Origin: Montifringilla adamsi | Lineage: Eukaryota; Chordata; Aves; Passeriformes; Passeridae | Reading direction: 5' to 3' | DNA: 64,000 nt | NCBI GenBank assembly: GCA_017590115.1 | Contig: JAGGNK010006537.1 | Span: forward strand, 248,001 to 312,000 | Shown: one piece after another, positions 48,831 through 59,112 of the stretch | Layout of the letters: each line of letters begins with the position of its first letter | How positions within the stretch are numbered: the first letter of the stretch is position 1 | Position numbers and translations under genes: made by a program | The notes under the pieces: model-generated | Database searches by the model: none | Seen by the model: only the letters and a program-made list of their open reading frames with translations | Told to the model about the DNA's origin: nothing

Positions 48831-50985
48831 GACATTGACCCAAGTGATGTGTTTATAGCAGCGTCTATACAGTTATGAGTATGCTCTCAACAGCAGACTA
48901 TCTGTATTCTTTAACTTCATTAACCTGATTAAAACTGAGAAAAAGAAAATGGTACATGAGAGAGTAGCAGAGTGCCATGTCAGGTTTTTGGTTGCTTTCC
49001 TTAATCATAGTCAAGAAGGTACATTTGATTTTGTTCTTAATTCTGAAGTTATCATATACTCTCTAACTTAAAAATGTCTGCAAAGATTCTGTTAACACTA
49101 CCACCAAAGTAAAGCCTGTTTGACTTCAAGTACAGGGCAAAGCTCTTGAATATTCTGAATGAGTGATAAATAGGGATTTATTTTTTGCTTGCCTTTGTTA
49201 AACTGCTATGCCGCAAAGTTTTAAACCCAAAGAAAACTTTTTAAGTTTCACAAGTTTGTCAGAGGAGAAATAGAAATGTAAGTCTTAAAAGCATCAGTTA
49301 TGTTATTTGCTGTATAGGTAGCAATGATAAATAAGTAATTTTTAACTATGATGTTTTCTTCCCAGTTTTACTACAGTAAGCTGCTCTCAGTTTAGGTTCT
49401 TTACTAGATGTACATAAAATGGGTAGACCTTGTCCATGAAACGTTACCTTTTTTAGTTTGGCAGATGGATCTAACTTGACTAATATTTAAGACCTGCTAC
49501 AAAAACTTATGTTTTTAAAAGAGTGTCACAAGTGTCTTGTATGTAATAGGCCTTACTTCTGCAATACATCATCTGTTTGACATGTGTGTTCTCCCTCTCA
49601 CTCTTACCAAAGCTTTTCTTTTACTATTTTTGTTTTTGTCCTTGTGTTAGCATACCTGTAAGCTGTGCAGTTATGACCTGATGGTATCCAGCTGTCAGCA
49701 GCCATTTGTTGCTTCTTACTGATGTTATTCAGGTTGGTTTGTTTTCCATGCTGTAGGAAGCAGCTGATGTTAGCAGACTAGAATAAAAAAGCTGCTCATA
49801 TGCTGTTACCCATGGTTTGGTTAAAAGGTGTAGACTTGTCACTGCTGATCTGTATTTAGACAAGGATAAATGTGAAAGGTTTCACAAGGTTGAAATAGTG
49901 AATTGAGAGATTCTGGTAGCTGGTTGGACATTGAGGGAGATGTTCTGCGAGCTTTAACCAGAACACAGAGCTGAAGTGATGCATCACAGAGGCCACGCTT
50001 CCGTAAGATCATTAAATCTCCCAGCTTCCACAATTTACCAAGATACAAGTATGGAAGAGCAAAAATATGGTTATTGAGAAAAGTGAGTGAGAAATAACAA
50101 TGAGATAGGAAGCATTACCCAAGAGTTGGAGGCAGAGGAAAGCTACTGGCAGAAGCAAAAATAAGGTTGTGATCATGGGTAAATACAAAGCAAGCATTGA
50201 AAAGCAGATTGAGGTAAGAAAGGTACAGTTTTTAGAAAAGGAAAGAACATGGTGAAAATTAGTCAGACAAGGTTGTTGCATGTTTCTCTGAGCAATTTGC
50301 CTATAGAATTGAATAGCATATGAAGTATAACAGTTGATGATGGAAGAGAAATTAGAACCCTAGGAAAACTGTTCCTTTTTCTTAGTTTCTACAAGTTTCC
50401 TTGTAGAAACTGTTTAATAACATAAGTCAAAACACAGGTATGTAGTACATGGTTCTAGGCAAAGCTAGATGCAGAACTGTATTACATGTGTGGCATGAAA
50501 TGTATCAAAAGGCGTGATTAAAGCACCAGAGGATGTGCCCTAGTTGACCTGTAAATCATGCACTTTTATAACTTCGCATATGGAGAAGTGATTAAAATTG
50601 ATTCTCTCCTTTACCTTGCAGGAAGACCTGTAATGACAGATGCATTTAGATTGCTCTAAATGGAGATTAACAGTGAATCTGTGGCATTATGTGCAATACC
50701 TTCATGGTGTGTTAATGTAAGAGACTCATATCAGAAATAGATACAAGTGAAGCACATTGCCTCCATAATACTTCTGCTGCAAAGACAAATTTCACATCAG
50801 CAGTGCTGATGGAGCAGGTGTATGACAAGAGCAACACACAGCTACTTCTTCTTTCTAGTATGATTTCTTAATACTGTACTTCAAAAAATACTTTGCAACT
50901 CCTGTGTATCCATACATAGGCGTGCATTGACTTCTAAAGCCCAGCTTACATGGAGTTTAGCAGTGCCACTGTTGGCTTAACAAGT
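48831..50985. other. Intergenic DNA downstream of HERPUD2
   Basis: No gene, repeat family or CpG-rich stretch was recognised. A perfect 12-bp stem with a 4-base spacer lies at 50,384-50,411 (separate entry). Confidence 0.6.
50384..50411. repeat. Perfect 12-bp inverted repeat, 4-bp spacer
   Basis: AGTTTCTACAAG at 50,384-50,395 is followed by TTTC and then by its exact reverse complement CTTGTAGAAACT at 50,400-50,411. It could form a small hairpin. No flanking gene end or T-run marks it as a known signal. Confidence 0.9.
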
Positions 50986-51559
50986 TATAGTTTAACCCTA
51001 GTGGGCAACTACTATGCAGCTGCTTGTTTCTTTCCCCCTTTCTTCCCTCCCTTGTGGAATGGAGAGGAGAATCAGGAACAAAAGTAAAACTCATGGGGTG
51101 AGATAAGAGCAGTCTAATAATTGAGATAAATTGAAATACAATGGTAATACTAATAATTGTAGTAAAAAGGGTACAGAGAAAACCCAAGAAAAATGAGGCA
51201 CAACACAGTTGCTCACCACCTGCTGCCAAATCCCCAGTCTCTCCCTGAGCTGCACATGGCACCATTTGGGATGGCTTCCCCCAGTTTATATACTGGGCAT
51301 GATGTTCTATGCTTGAAATATTCATTTGACCAGTTCAGGTCAGCAGTCTTGGCCATGTTTCCTTGCAGCCTCTTTTGTGTCTGCTCCTGGCAGAGCATGG
51401 GAAACTAAGGAAACCTTGATTTAGAGTAAGCACTGCTTGGCAACAAGAGAAAAATCAGCGTGTTATCAGCATTGTTCTCACACTCAATCCAAAACACAGC
51501 GCTTCTTAATACTGGCTACTAAAAAGGAGATGAATTCTATCCCAGCTGAAACTGGGACA
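50986..51559 (+). mobile_element. Solo LTR of an avian endogenous retrovirus
   Basis: A 574-bp segment resembles a long terminal repeat widespread in bird genomes. It begins tatagtttaaccc (the usual TG start has changed), has a TATA-like tttatatactgggcatg at about 51,285-51,301, a U5-like stretch with 'gtgttatcagcattgttctc' (about 51,460) and 'aatccaaaacacagcgcttc', and ends ctatcccagctgaaactggg with a final ACA. It is bounded on both sides by the 5-base direct repeat CAAGT (50,981-50,985 and 51,560-51,564), the expected target-site duplication. No viral coding region is attached, so it is a solo LTR left by recombination between the two LTRs. A 5-base duplication fits ERVL-type or some ERV1-type elements; the family was not determined. 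Confidence 0.88.
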
Positions 51560-51564
51560 CAAGT

Positions 51565-53340
51565 GTAACATAAAGTCAAACTGGAGAATTCTTGGATACA
51601 AAATAGGACAAAGGGATCTTTTTTCTCCTATTGTGAGCTTGCCATCTCTTGCTACTGCTTGGTTGGGAGACTTTGAGAGGCAGAATTGGCTTTCCAGTTG
51701 TTCCCTGTTGCCCTTAAATTCAGGTAGCTCATAGAAAAGACAGCACCTGATATTCCAGGAAAAGTTTGCTTCAGTCTAAGACACTACCTTCTTACTGTTG
51801 CTGCAGAAAAAAAAAAAGAAGGAAAGCAGGAAAAAACCCAAACCATTGTAGGTGATGTTTGTAGTCCTAATAGATAATGCAAAATGACTGATGCTTCCAT
51901 CAGATGGTATGATTAGTCATGTTTCTGCTGCTTGTTTCCTGTACATACTGAACATCTTTTAGTGTAATTCATATTTAGCAGCCTTTGCTGTTGACAGGAA
52001 GCAATTCAGAATTTATCCCGGTGAGTGTGAGCTCTGACCTGTTGTTGGTTATATCTGCGTGGGTGATTGTGGACCCAGCTGCAGCCCAGCTGGGTGCACC
52101 CTTGTTAGTAAGGTTGGGGGCCTGCATTTACTCTGGTGCCAGCCGGCTGCCAAAGCCTCCAAGGTGCCGTGGGAAAGCTTTGATGCTGCTGGCATTCAAG
52201 TTAAGGGGGTTAATGCCAGCGTGGCTGTCCCTGTGGGTGAGGTACTCTTGTTTCAGATTCCCGTGTTAGTATGGGTGGGATGATGCAAACTGGGAATGAG
52301 TTACTTTGTCGCTCACAGCCTTCTTTTGTTTCAAATCTGCTGCTTGTCCAACTAACAAGGTAATACAAGGTTTCATTGTAATTCCCACCTTCCAAAAAAA
52401 AAGAGTATTTGGCCATTCTGCATGGTGGTGGCTCTGCAAACATGCTGATCTGGAGTACCTGTTCAGCTGCAGCTTCTTGGCTGGGTTTATTCACTTGCAG
52501 CTGTCTATGCAAGCTCTTGCTTTTGAAGGAAACCAGGTGACTAATGTGAACACTTGGCAGTTTAGACTTATTTAAAGGACAATCAACCCAGTAACAGTGG
52601 TTGGAGAGGAGGGAAGCACATATTGCACCTGAAGAAACTGTCCATAAAGAGGCTAACTTCTTTTGAAGAACTGCCTAACTTCTTTTGCATTTGCAGAGGC
52701 AAGCACAGTGTCTAGTGGGAGAATTCCTATGGAGCAGCATTCCACTTCTTTACCAAGACAATTTTTCTCCTCTTTACCAGGATTAATTTGTGCTTGTTTT
52801 AGACTTTATTTAAACAACATGAGGAAATGTTGCTATATAACAAAAATATTGATTTTTTTTTTTTCCCTTAATGCATGTCAGTGATACTGGTGGATGGTTC
52901 TTGCATAGTTTTAGCTGTCCTAGGAATACACTACCAAATTACTGGTAATTTTTGGAGTAGGGAGCTTGTACTAGGGCAGCTGCAACTGGAGTTTGCTCAC
53001 ACAGTGGTGAGGTGTGTTTAAAGCAGGGGAAAAATTACAGAAAGACTGTTGACATTTTTTTCCCTAGCTTTGCAGAAATCTAGAGAGGGAGAAGCTCAGT
53101 GTGAGGTGCTCATGAGATAAATATAAATTGGGTTGTGGATACGTTTGGTTTTAAAAGATGAGGGGCTTTTTTGTGCATGTGCAGACATATTTTCTTTATG
53201 ACTTTAGAAAGTCTGCTGACCTTAACTGCTGCTTGGAAAAGAAAGCCAAAACCTGGTCTTTGTGTCGAAGTTACTGTATTTGGGTGGCTTTCTTGGAGTG
53301 TTTTGTTTAGAAACTTGGTGCAAGGTCAAACCGTAGCCAT
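51565..53340. other. Intergenic DNA, nothing recognised
   Basis: Only short open frames. There is an A-rich run at about 51,806-51,820 and a T-rich run at about 52,854-52,864. No repeat family was recognised with confidence. Confidence 0.55.
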
Positions 53341-53557
53341 GAAATAACCGCAGCAATGTGAAAATACGCTGCTGTAAAAATAAATGAGCCGCTTGTCTAG
53401 CTGGTGAGCCACTTGACGCTCTAATTTGTCAGCCAGAGATAATTAAGGAAATGAGTAATCGACAAGACAAGAGCACGTCATTGGTGACGGGGTAACCGGG
53501 GCTGCTGAGGGCAGGGCCGGAGCCCGGGCGGAGCGGCGGCGACGCTGCTCCAACGAG

Positions 53558-53571
53558 CCGCTAGATGGCGC
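53558..53571 (+). promoter_or_regulatory. CTCF-like core motif
   Basis: The 14 bases ccgctagatggcgc fit the vertebrate CTCF core pattern CCNNNAGRKGGCRS, where K is G or T, at every constrained position. It lies in the middle of the CpG island. A motif match alone is modest evidence, but the setting between two transcription units makes an insulator site plausible. Confidence 0.5.
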
Positions 53572-53610
53572 CGCCGCCCGGCTGAGGGGGCTCGGGGGCA
53601 GCGGGGCCCG

Positions 53611-53670
53611 CGCTACCGGGGATCGCGCTACCGGGGGTCGGGCTACCGGGGATCGGGCTACCGCGGTTCG
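53611..53670. repeat. 15-bp GC-rich minisatellite, 4 copies
   Basis: Four head-to-tail units occur: CGCTACCGGGGATCG, CGCTACCGGGGGTCG, GGCTACCGGGGATCG and GGCTACCGCGGTTCG. They differ by one to a few bases. Every unit carries two or more CpG dinucleotides. The array sits inside the orphan CpG island and is likely to vary in copy number. Confidence 0.92.
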
Positions 53671-53860
53671 GCTGCGGGCCAGCCCTTCACTGCCCTGCTG
53701 CAGGCGGAGGCACTGGGCTGCAAGTGCCGCTTGGGCCCCGGACGGCGCCCCTGGATTCGCTTCGCGTGTGCGGAAAGCACCTTGTGTGCTGGTCCCGCGG
53801 CAGCAGGTCCCTGTGGTTAGTGAACGTGCAGAGCAGAGGTTCTGTGTTTATAAAGGTGTT

Positions 53861-56800
53861 TCTTTTCGCTGTTACCAAGACTCCTCGCTAGCAGGAGTGT
53901 GGCATTCACGTTCAGGAGATAGCTGATGCTACCATGGGAAGCTCGATAGCTTTCCTTCAAAAAATTTGTATCCCTAGCACAAGCCCTCGTGCCGTGCCCG
54001 CAGCAGAGGTGAGTTCCTGCAGCTGGCATGAGGGCTCGCTCACTCCACGAGTCCTGATTGAGATAAGTGGATGAAGTATTGCGAGGGAGTTGCCAAGTTG
54101 CTCCCATTGTTTGTAGCTTTTCTCTGGCTCGAGGGCTTCGTATTCCAAACATGCCTCCAAACAGCCGTGTCTGTAGCTTGCCTGTTCCCGAGCCGCTACA
54201 TTGTCCCATTCGGGTGCTTGTGGTAATGCTGCTGCGTGGTGAAGCAGTGCTGTAGGAACCTAGGCACCCCGCTGTCTTCATCTGCTTGAAAATATCCAGC
54301 CTCCAGATTATGTGACACAGAGTAGGCTCTGGGAAATGTGGAATCATCAGTTTACTGAGTTGTAGGCTAGTTTTCCAATGCTGCTGATTTAAATAAATTT
54401 TTTGCCCTGTGGCCAGAAGGATGCGGTGCAATACAGAAGTTACAGCATGAATACTGTTAATTAAAATGATTGTACATGACTTGGCTTTGATATGTCTTAA
54501 ATTAATTTTCCTGCCAGTTAGATGTAATGCAAAATACTTTGTGGGTCTTCCTAGCAAATAAGCTATGATGTATGGGTCAATTTCCACTTTAGAACGAGTA
54601 TTTTTTAAAATTGCTCGAGCAAACATTTATCTTAACTCATCTGAATCATTTCCAGGCGCTGCTGTAGAGGACAACTGATACCTTCTTACTGCTGCTTTGC
54701 CAATTGCGTTTCTCTTGTGAGGGCTGGAATTTCTATGGCCTTGGCTGAGGGCTTTTGGGGCCCTTTACTAAGCCAGGTGACAGAATCTGCAGAGATCCAG
54801 TAGTGTGATACCGGTGACATTACCCAGTGTCACAGCACAGCACTGGGCAGGGGCTGAAGCTTGTAGAGGTAGTCAGTTCATAAGGGGTTTCAGAGGCTGG
54901 ATCAGTTCTCTGGTCTCATTCCCAGCACGGGCTCATGAGAAGCTCAGCTGGTGCAATGGAGGGGGCGGCATGATATATCATGAGAACACTGTTCAGCAGC
55001 AATATCTTGAGGGGATGTTGCTGTCAAGGATTCTGTCTCATGGGACTACAGTTAGTGTTCCAAATTCCTGTTCAGGAACTGGGAATGCACATTTTTAACA
55101 CACTTAACTGGCCTGGACAGCATGTTGGGTTCAAATTTCTAGGGAAACAGGTAAGAATAAAATGTAGGCAGAACCCTAAAACAGTTGTCCCTCTTCTTCA
55201 TCTGGTGTTTGCACATCATATGATGCCAGTTAATAAGCTGGGTAGATTTGGACCTGTTTGCACTGTACAAAGATCTGGCCCCAAAGTTATCTGAGCTATT
55301 ACAGACATGCATAATTTTATTTGTATATGACATATATAATATCACAATAATATTATAATATATAATCCTTCAGTTTCTCTCTTCCTTGGCTTGTGTGTGT
55401 ACTGTGATCCCAATTTCCTTTCATTTTTCTCTGTACTGACTTCATTCCCCTTTTTGTGACTGCAGTTTAAGGAGCTTCCATGTGTAGAATGTAAGGCATA
55501 GATTAGTGTGATAACCATGCAGTTTAAGTTTGCTTTTCTTGTTTTGGCATTTCTTTCCTTCTGGGAGAGTAGTGTAGCATGAAGATGGGCAGTGGCAAAA
55601 TACAGATGGCAAAGCGCAGGGAATACATTGTGGGGAAAAACTGTCGGGAAGGTATCTTCCTCTTTTCTGTGTGTTTGTAAACATTCTGAAATGCCTTATG
55701 TTTGTTAAAGAAGGAGGTAGAATTTTAATATTTATTGAAGGGAAATAATATCAGATTTTTTATGCTAGCCAAAGCTAACTTTCACTTCAGTTGGTATAAT
55801 TGTCCATCACTGAGGGTCTGCAGTGTCCCAACAGTACAAACAATAGTAAGGTCACAAAGACAAGAGGGTTTTCAAATCAGATACTTGAGAGCACAATTAG
55901 CATCATTGAAATAGGTTTCAGAGAGCTTTGTTGATGCCATGAGATTTTACTTTGTCCTTAAGCTGAGAGAGAGCCTGTTGCCTTGGTATCCACAATGCAG
56001 ATGATACCGCTTCATATTCTCTAGCCCTTGTGATGCTGGAAGATAAAGAAATTAGGTCAAAGAACACCAAGGGTGAATTATCCTGATTTTCTAAGTTTTC
56101 TATAGAGTTTATTGCACTGCCCTTCTGCCTGTGTAGAATTTTCCATTTTTAAGAGGAAAAATTGGAATTGTATACATGGATAATGGTCATCTCAAAAATC
56201 AATTTGATTTTGACTTTAATGGCTACACTAATGTTTTTGCCCATTGTAATTTAATAGCTATAGTGATCTTCCTTGTAGGCGTAACAGACTGACTCACTCT
56301 GTATATTTGCACAGACATGCGAGCACTCCCCTTCAGTCACATGTATGTCCAAGGAGCTGCTGCTCAGTTTGGTACAGCCTGTTCACACACACCAGCAGAA
56401 TCTGCTGCAAGATGGTTTATGTGCAGAACAGCAATTTTGGGTCCTAGACTGTCAGATTTTCCACCAGGGCGTATGTATGTGCAGTATAATGTATAAATAT
56501 ACAATCCTTTCAGTTTTTTAAAAAAGACAACTGTCATGTCAAGGGCAGCAGGGTATTAACACAAATGTGTAATTAACACAATAAAGTCATATGAACTACT
56601 GGTGAAGCACCTCAGTGGGATTGCAAGGAAGCGGGGTTGACACTTTGGGAACAGAGATCATAAAAGAAAATCGGGTGTTCAAAGAGGTGCACTATTCAGG
56701 ACAGATTAATAAAGTTAAAGGTGATGATAATTCTCTTTTTGCAGTATGACAAAGAAGGAAAAAGGCATAACACTAGTCAAATGAACACACTTTGGATTAA

Positions 56801-58444
56801 AAATTTATTGGAAGAATGGTGAAAGAAAAATCTGCTGGTATAATGCTTTGACTCCTGCTTGCAGATACTCAGCCTTAGATTTACAAATGGGTCGGTTTCT
56901 ATAATTAAATTTAATATGTAAAATGAGGTGGTAAAACAGTACCTAGGACTGGTAGGATCCAGATAGTCTTGTGCCCACTAATTTGCAAATTTCTTCACTA
57001 GTCCTAATGGGAGTCTGATGTCGTTACTGCAGACTCCAGCAGCAAAAAAGTGATTGTCAGACTCAAACCAAACTGCTTGGATTGACTGAATGCCCATGGA
57101 GTTCTTTTAAATCAAAAGGTTGTTAAATAAAACTAAGGTGCTTTATTTCAGGAGAGCAAACTTTGTGAATAGGACTGAACGGATCAAGGGGAACTAATGA
57201 GCTCAAGGATTTGTTGTTAGAGGTGTCTCAGAGCTGCTGACATCAGAAGTACAGAACTTGCCTTGACTTTGAATAAAGACAAAATCTTTGTAATAAGTGC
57301 TGGAGAGACAATTGGAATATGAAACATTGTGTCTGGCAGACCAGGTTTTATGGTCCTTTGAGACAATTTATTAGTTTAGATGGTTAAGATAGGGACGAAT
57401 ACAAAAGCTAGATAAAGAAGAGATAATGGGAAGCTTTGCTGACAGGGGGATTACAGGGCTGGAGACATGTTTTAAACATAGCCCTGAGGAGAAGAATTCA
57501 TACTGAATAGTTCAGTTGGTGATCTTGCATAAAAAATAGCAGTTTTTATAGAACATATTACCGTGGGCAGTGAGATGGTAATCGGGTAACATCCCTTTGC
57601 CGTGGGCTTTTCCAGTAGTAGATTATGTGCCATGATCCCAGTCCTCCTAGCCAGGGCACGTCTGTGACGAGGCTCTGGAGTGCCAGTGAAACTTGGTACT
57701 GACATGAAGTTATGAGGCACCAGCAGTATGAAGAGGATGGTGATAACAAGAATTACTCTTACAAACCAAAAGCATAGCACTTGGAAACAGCAAAGGAAGA
57801 GTATGTAGGACATGGTGCACCGTCAGATGTTTACAGGGAGTTATAGGTACAAAGTAACCAGGAAAAAGATATCTACAATCCTGATGTCTTAAGGTACCTC
57901 AAATGAGGAATTGGCAGAAGGGTAGGAATTACTAACTCCATTGTTCAAGGGGTTAATGTATACTGTGTATACATTAACTCATTTTCACCACAGATAATCT
58001 CCACAGTGAAGTGGTGTGGAGGAAAGAGACACCTGGATGACCAGGAGAATTTAAATCATCTAAGAATGTGAAAACTGAGAAATTATGAATGTTGCCTATG
58101 AACACATCAAGGAGATAAACTCTGTCAGGAAGAGCAGCTCTTTGGTGTGAAGGACAAAACTGGTCTGAAGAGAAATGGTTGTGATTTCCAAGAGTAAATT
58201 TGAGCCAGAATATAATTACTAACCATGGAAATGGTATCTTCCCAAGAAGAGTGATGGGGGTGAAGACCACAGGTAGGTGTAAGGTGGTGTTCAATGAATC
58301 CTGTTACAGGGGAGTTCCCTTTCAGTTCTCTGATCCAGTACCCTGTTACCAGCATGTTCTTTCAGAGTTTGCATTTTGTGAGGAAGCATCCAAAGCAGCA
58401 GGACAATAATGTATTGATGCAGCAATGCCATACCAGCAGGTCCA
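53861..58444. other. Intergenic DNA, no gene recognised
   Basis: The main oddity is an open frame of 269 codons on the minus strand (53,817-54,626), discussed under findings. No known domain was seen in it. An AT-rich run lies at about 55,315-55,370. A perfect 12-bp inverted repeat is at 57,952-57,978. No repeat family was recognised. Confidence 0.55.
57952..57978. repeat. Perfect 12-bp inverted repeat, 3-bp spacer
   Basis: GTTAATGTATAC at 57,952-57,963 is followed by TGT and its exact reverse complement GTATACATTAAC at 57,967-57,978. The arms contain GTTAAT and ATTAAC, which resemble HNF1-type half-sites, but that reading is only suggestive. Confidence 0.9.
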
Positions 58445-59112
58445 GATCCTGCTCTACTCTGCTCTTGTGAGAGCCCTCCTGAAATATGGACTCTGGCTCT
58501 GGGGTCCTCAGCACAGGAATGTCATGGATCCTTTGGAATAGGTCCAGAGGAGGGCCACAGAGATGATCAGAAGGCTTGAGCATCTCTTCTATGATGACAG
58601 GCAGAGAGAGCTCTGGTTGGTCACCCTGGAGAAGAGAAGGCTCTGGGGAGCCTTGGAACAGCTTTCCAGTACCTAAAAGGGGCCAACAAGAGAGCTGAAG
58701 ATGGACTTTTTACGGGGACATGTGGCAATGGGACAAGGGGGAACGGCTTTAATCTGAGAATAGTTTTGATTAGATATGAGAAGGAAATTCTTTGCTGCGA
58801 GATACTGGAACAGGTTGTCCGGAGAAGTTGTAGATGGATGCCCCATCCCTGGCTGTGCTCAGAGTCAGGTTGGATGGTGCTTTGTGCAACATGGTCTAGT
58901 GGAAGGTGCCCCTATTCTTTGCTGCGAGATACTGGAACAGGTTGTCCGGAGAAGTTGTAGATGGATGCCCCATCCCTGGCTGTGCTCAGAGTCAGGTTGG
59001 ATGGTGCTTTGTGCAACATGGTCTAGTGGAAGGTGCCCCTGCCCATGGCAGGGGGCTGGAACTAGATGATCTTTGAGGTCCCTTCCAACCCAAACCATTT
59101 TATGATTCCAAA
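58445..59112 (+). mobile_element. CR1 LINE 3' part with internal duplication
   Basis: Sequence from about 58,445 follows the C-terminal part of the CR1 second ORF and its 3' UTR: 'ggtccagaggagggccacag' near 58,540, 'ggacaagggggaacggcttt' near 58,731, 'gatgccccatccctggctgt' near 58,837, then 'ctagatgatctttgaggtcc' and 'cttccaacccaaaccatttt' with one octamer-like end. It is 5'-truncated and interrupted by stops. A perfect 127-bp tandem duplication lies inside it at 58,787-59,040. Confidence 0.93.
58787..59040. repeat. Perfect 127-bp tandem duplication inside CR1
   Basis: The 127 bases at 58,787-58,913 are repeated without a difference that I can see at 58,914-59,040. Ordinary CR1 copies have this segment once. 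The surrounding element has diverged, so identity of the two halves means the duplication is much younger than the insertion, or that it is an assembly error. Confidence 0.95.

Larger units (their letters stand above)
53460..53860. promoter_or_regulatory. Orphan CpG island, candidate promoter
   Basis: The sequence becomes GC-rich with many CpGs between AT-rich flanks. It is about 5.5 kb past the HERPUD2 stop codon, so it is not the HERPUD2 promoter. At its left edge, 53,474-53,490, an inverted CCAAT box (ATTGG) is flanked by ATF/CREB half-sites (CACGTCA and TGACGG). Inside are a CTCF-like motif (53,558-53,571) and a 15-bp minisatellite (53,611-53,670). These features suggest an active promoter of an unannotated transcript, perhaps a long non-coding RNA, or a CpG-rich enhancer or boundary element. 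Its direction is unknown and no coding first exon was recognised. Confidence 0.65.

Noticed and set aside
58776..59098. Frames with a repeated peptide pattern that look like a repeat protein
   Set aside because: The repeat comes from the 127-bp DNA duplication inside a CR1 copy, not from a repeat-domain protein.
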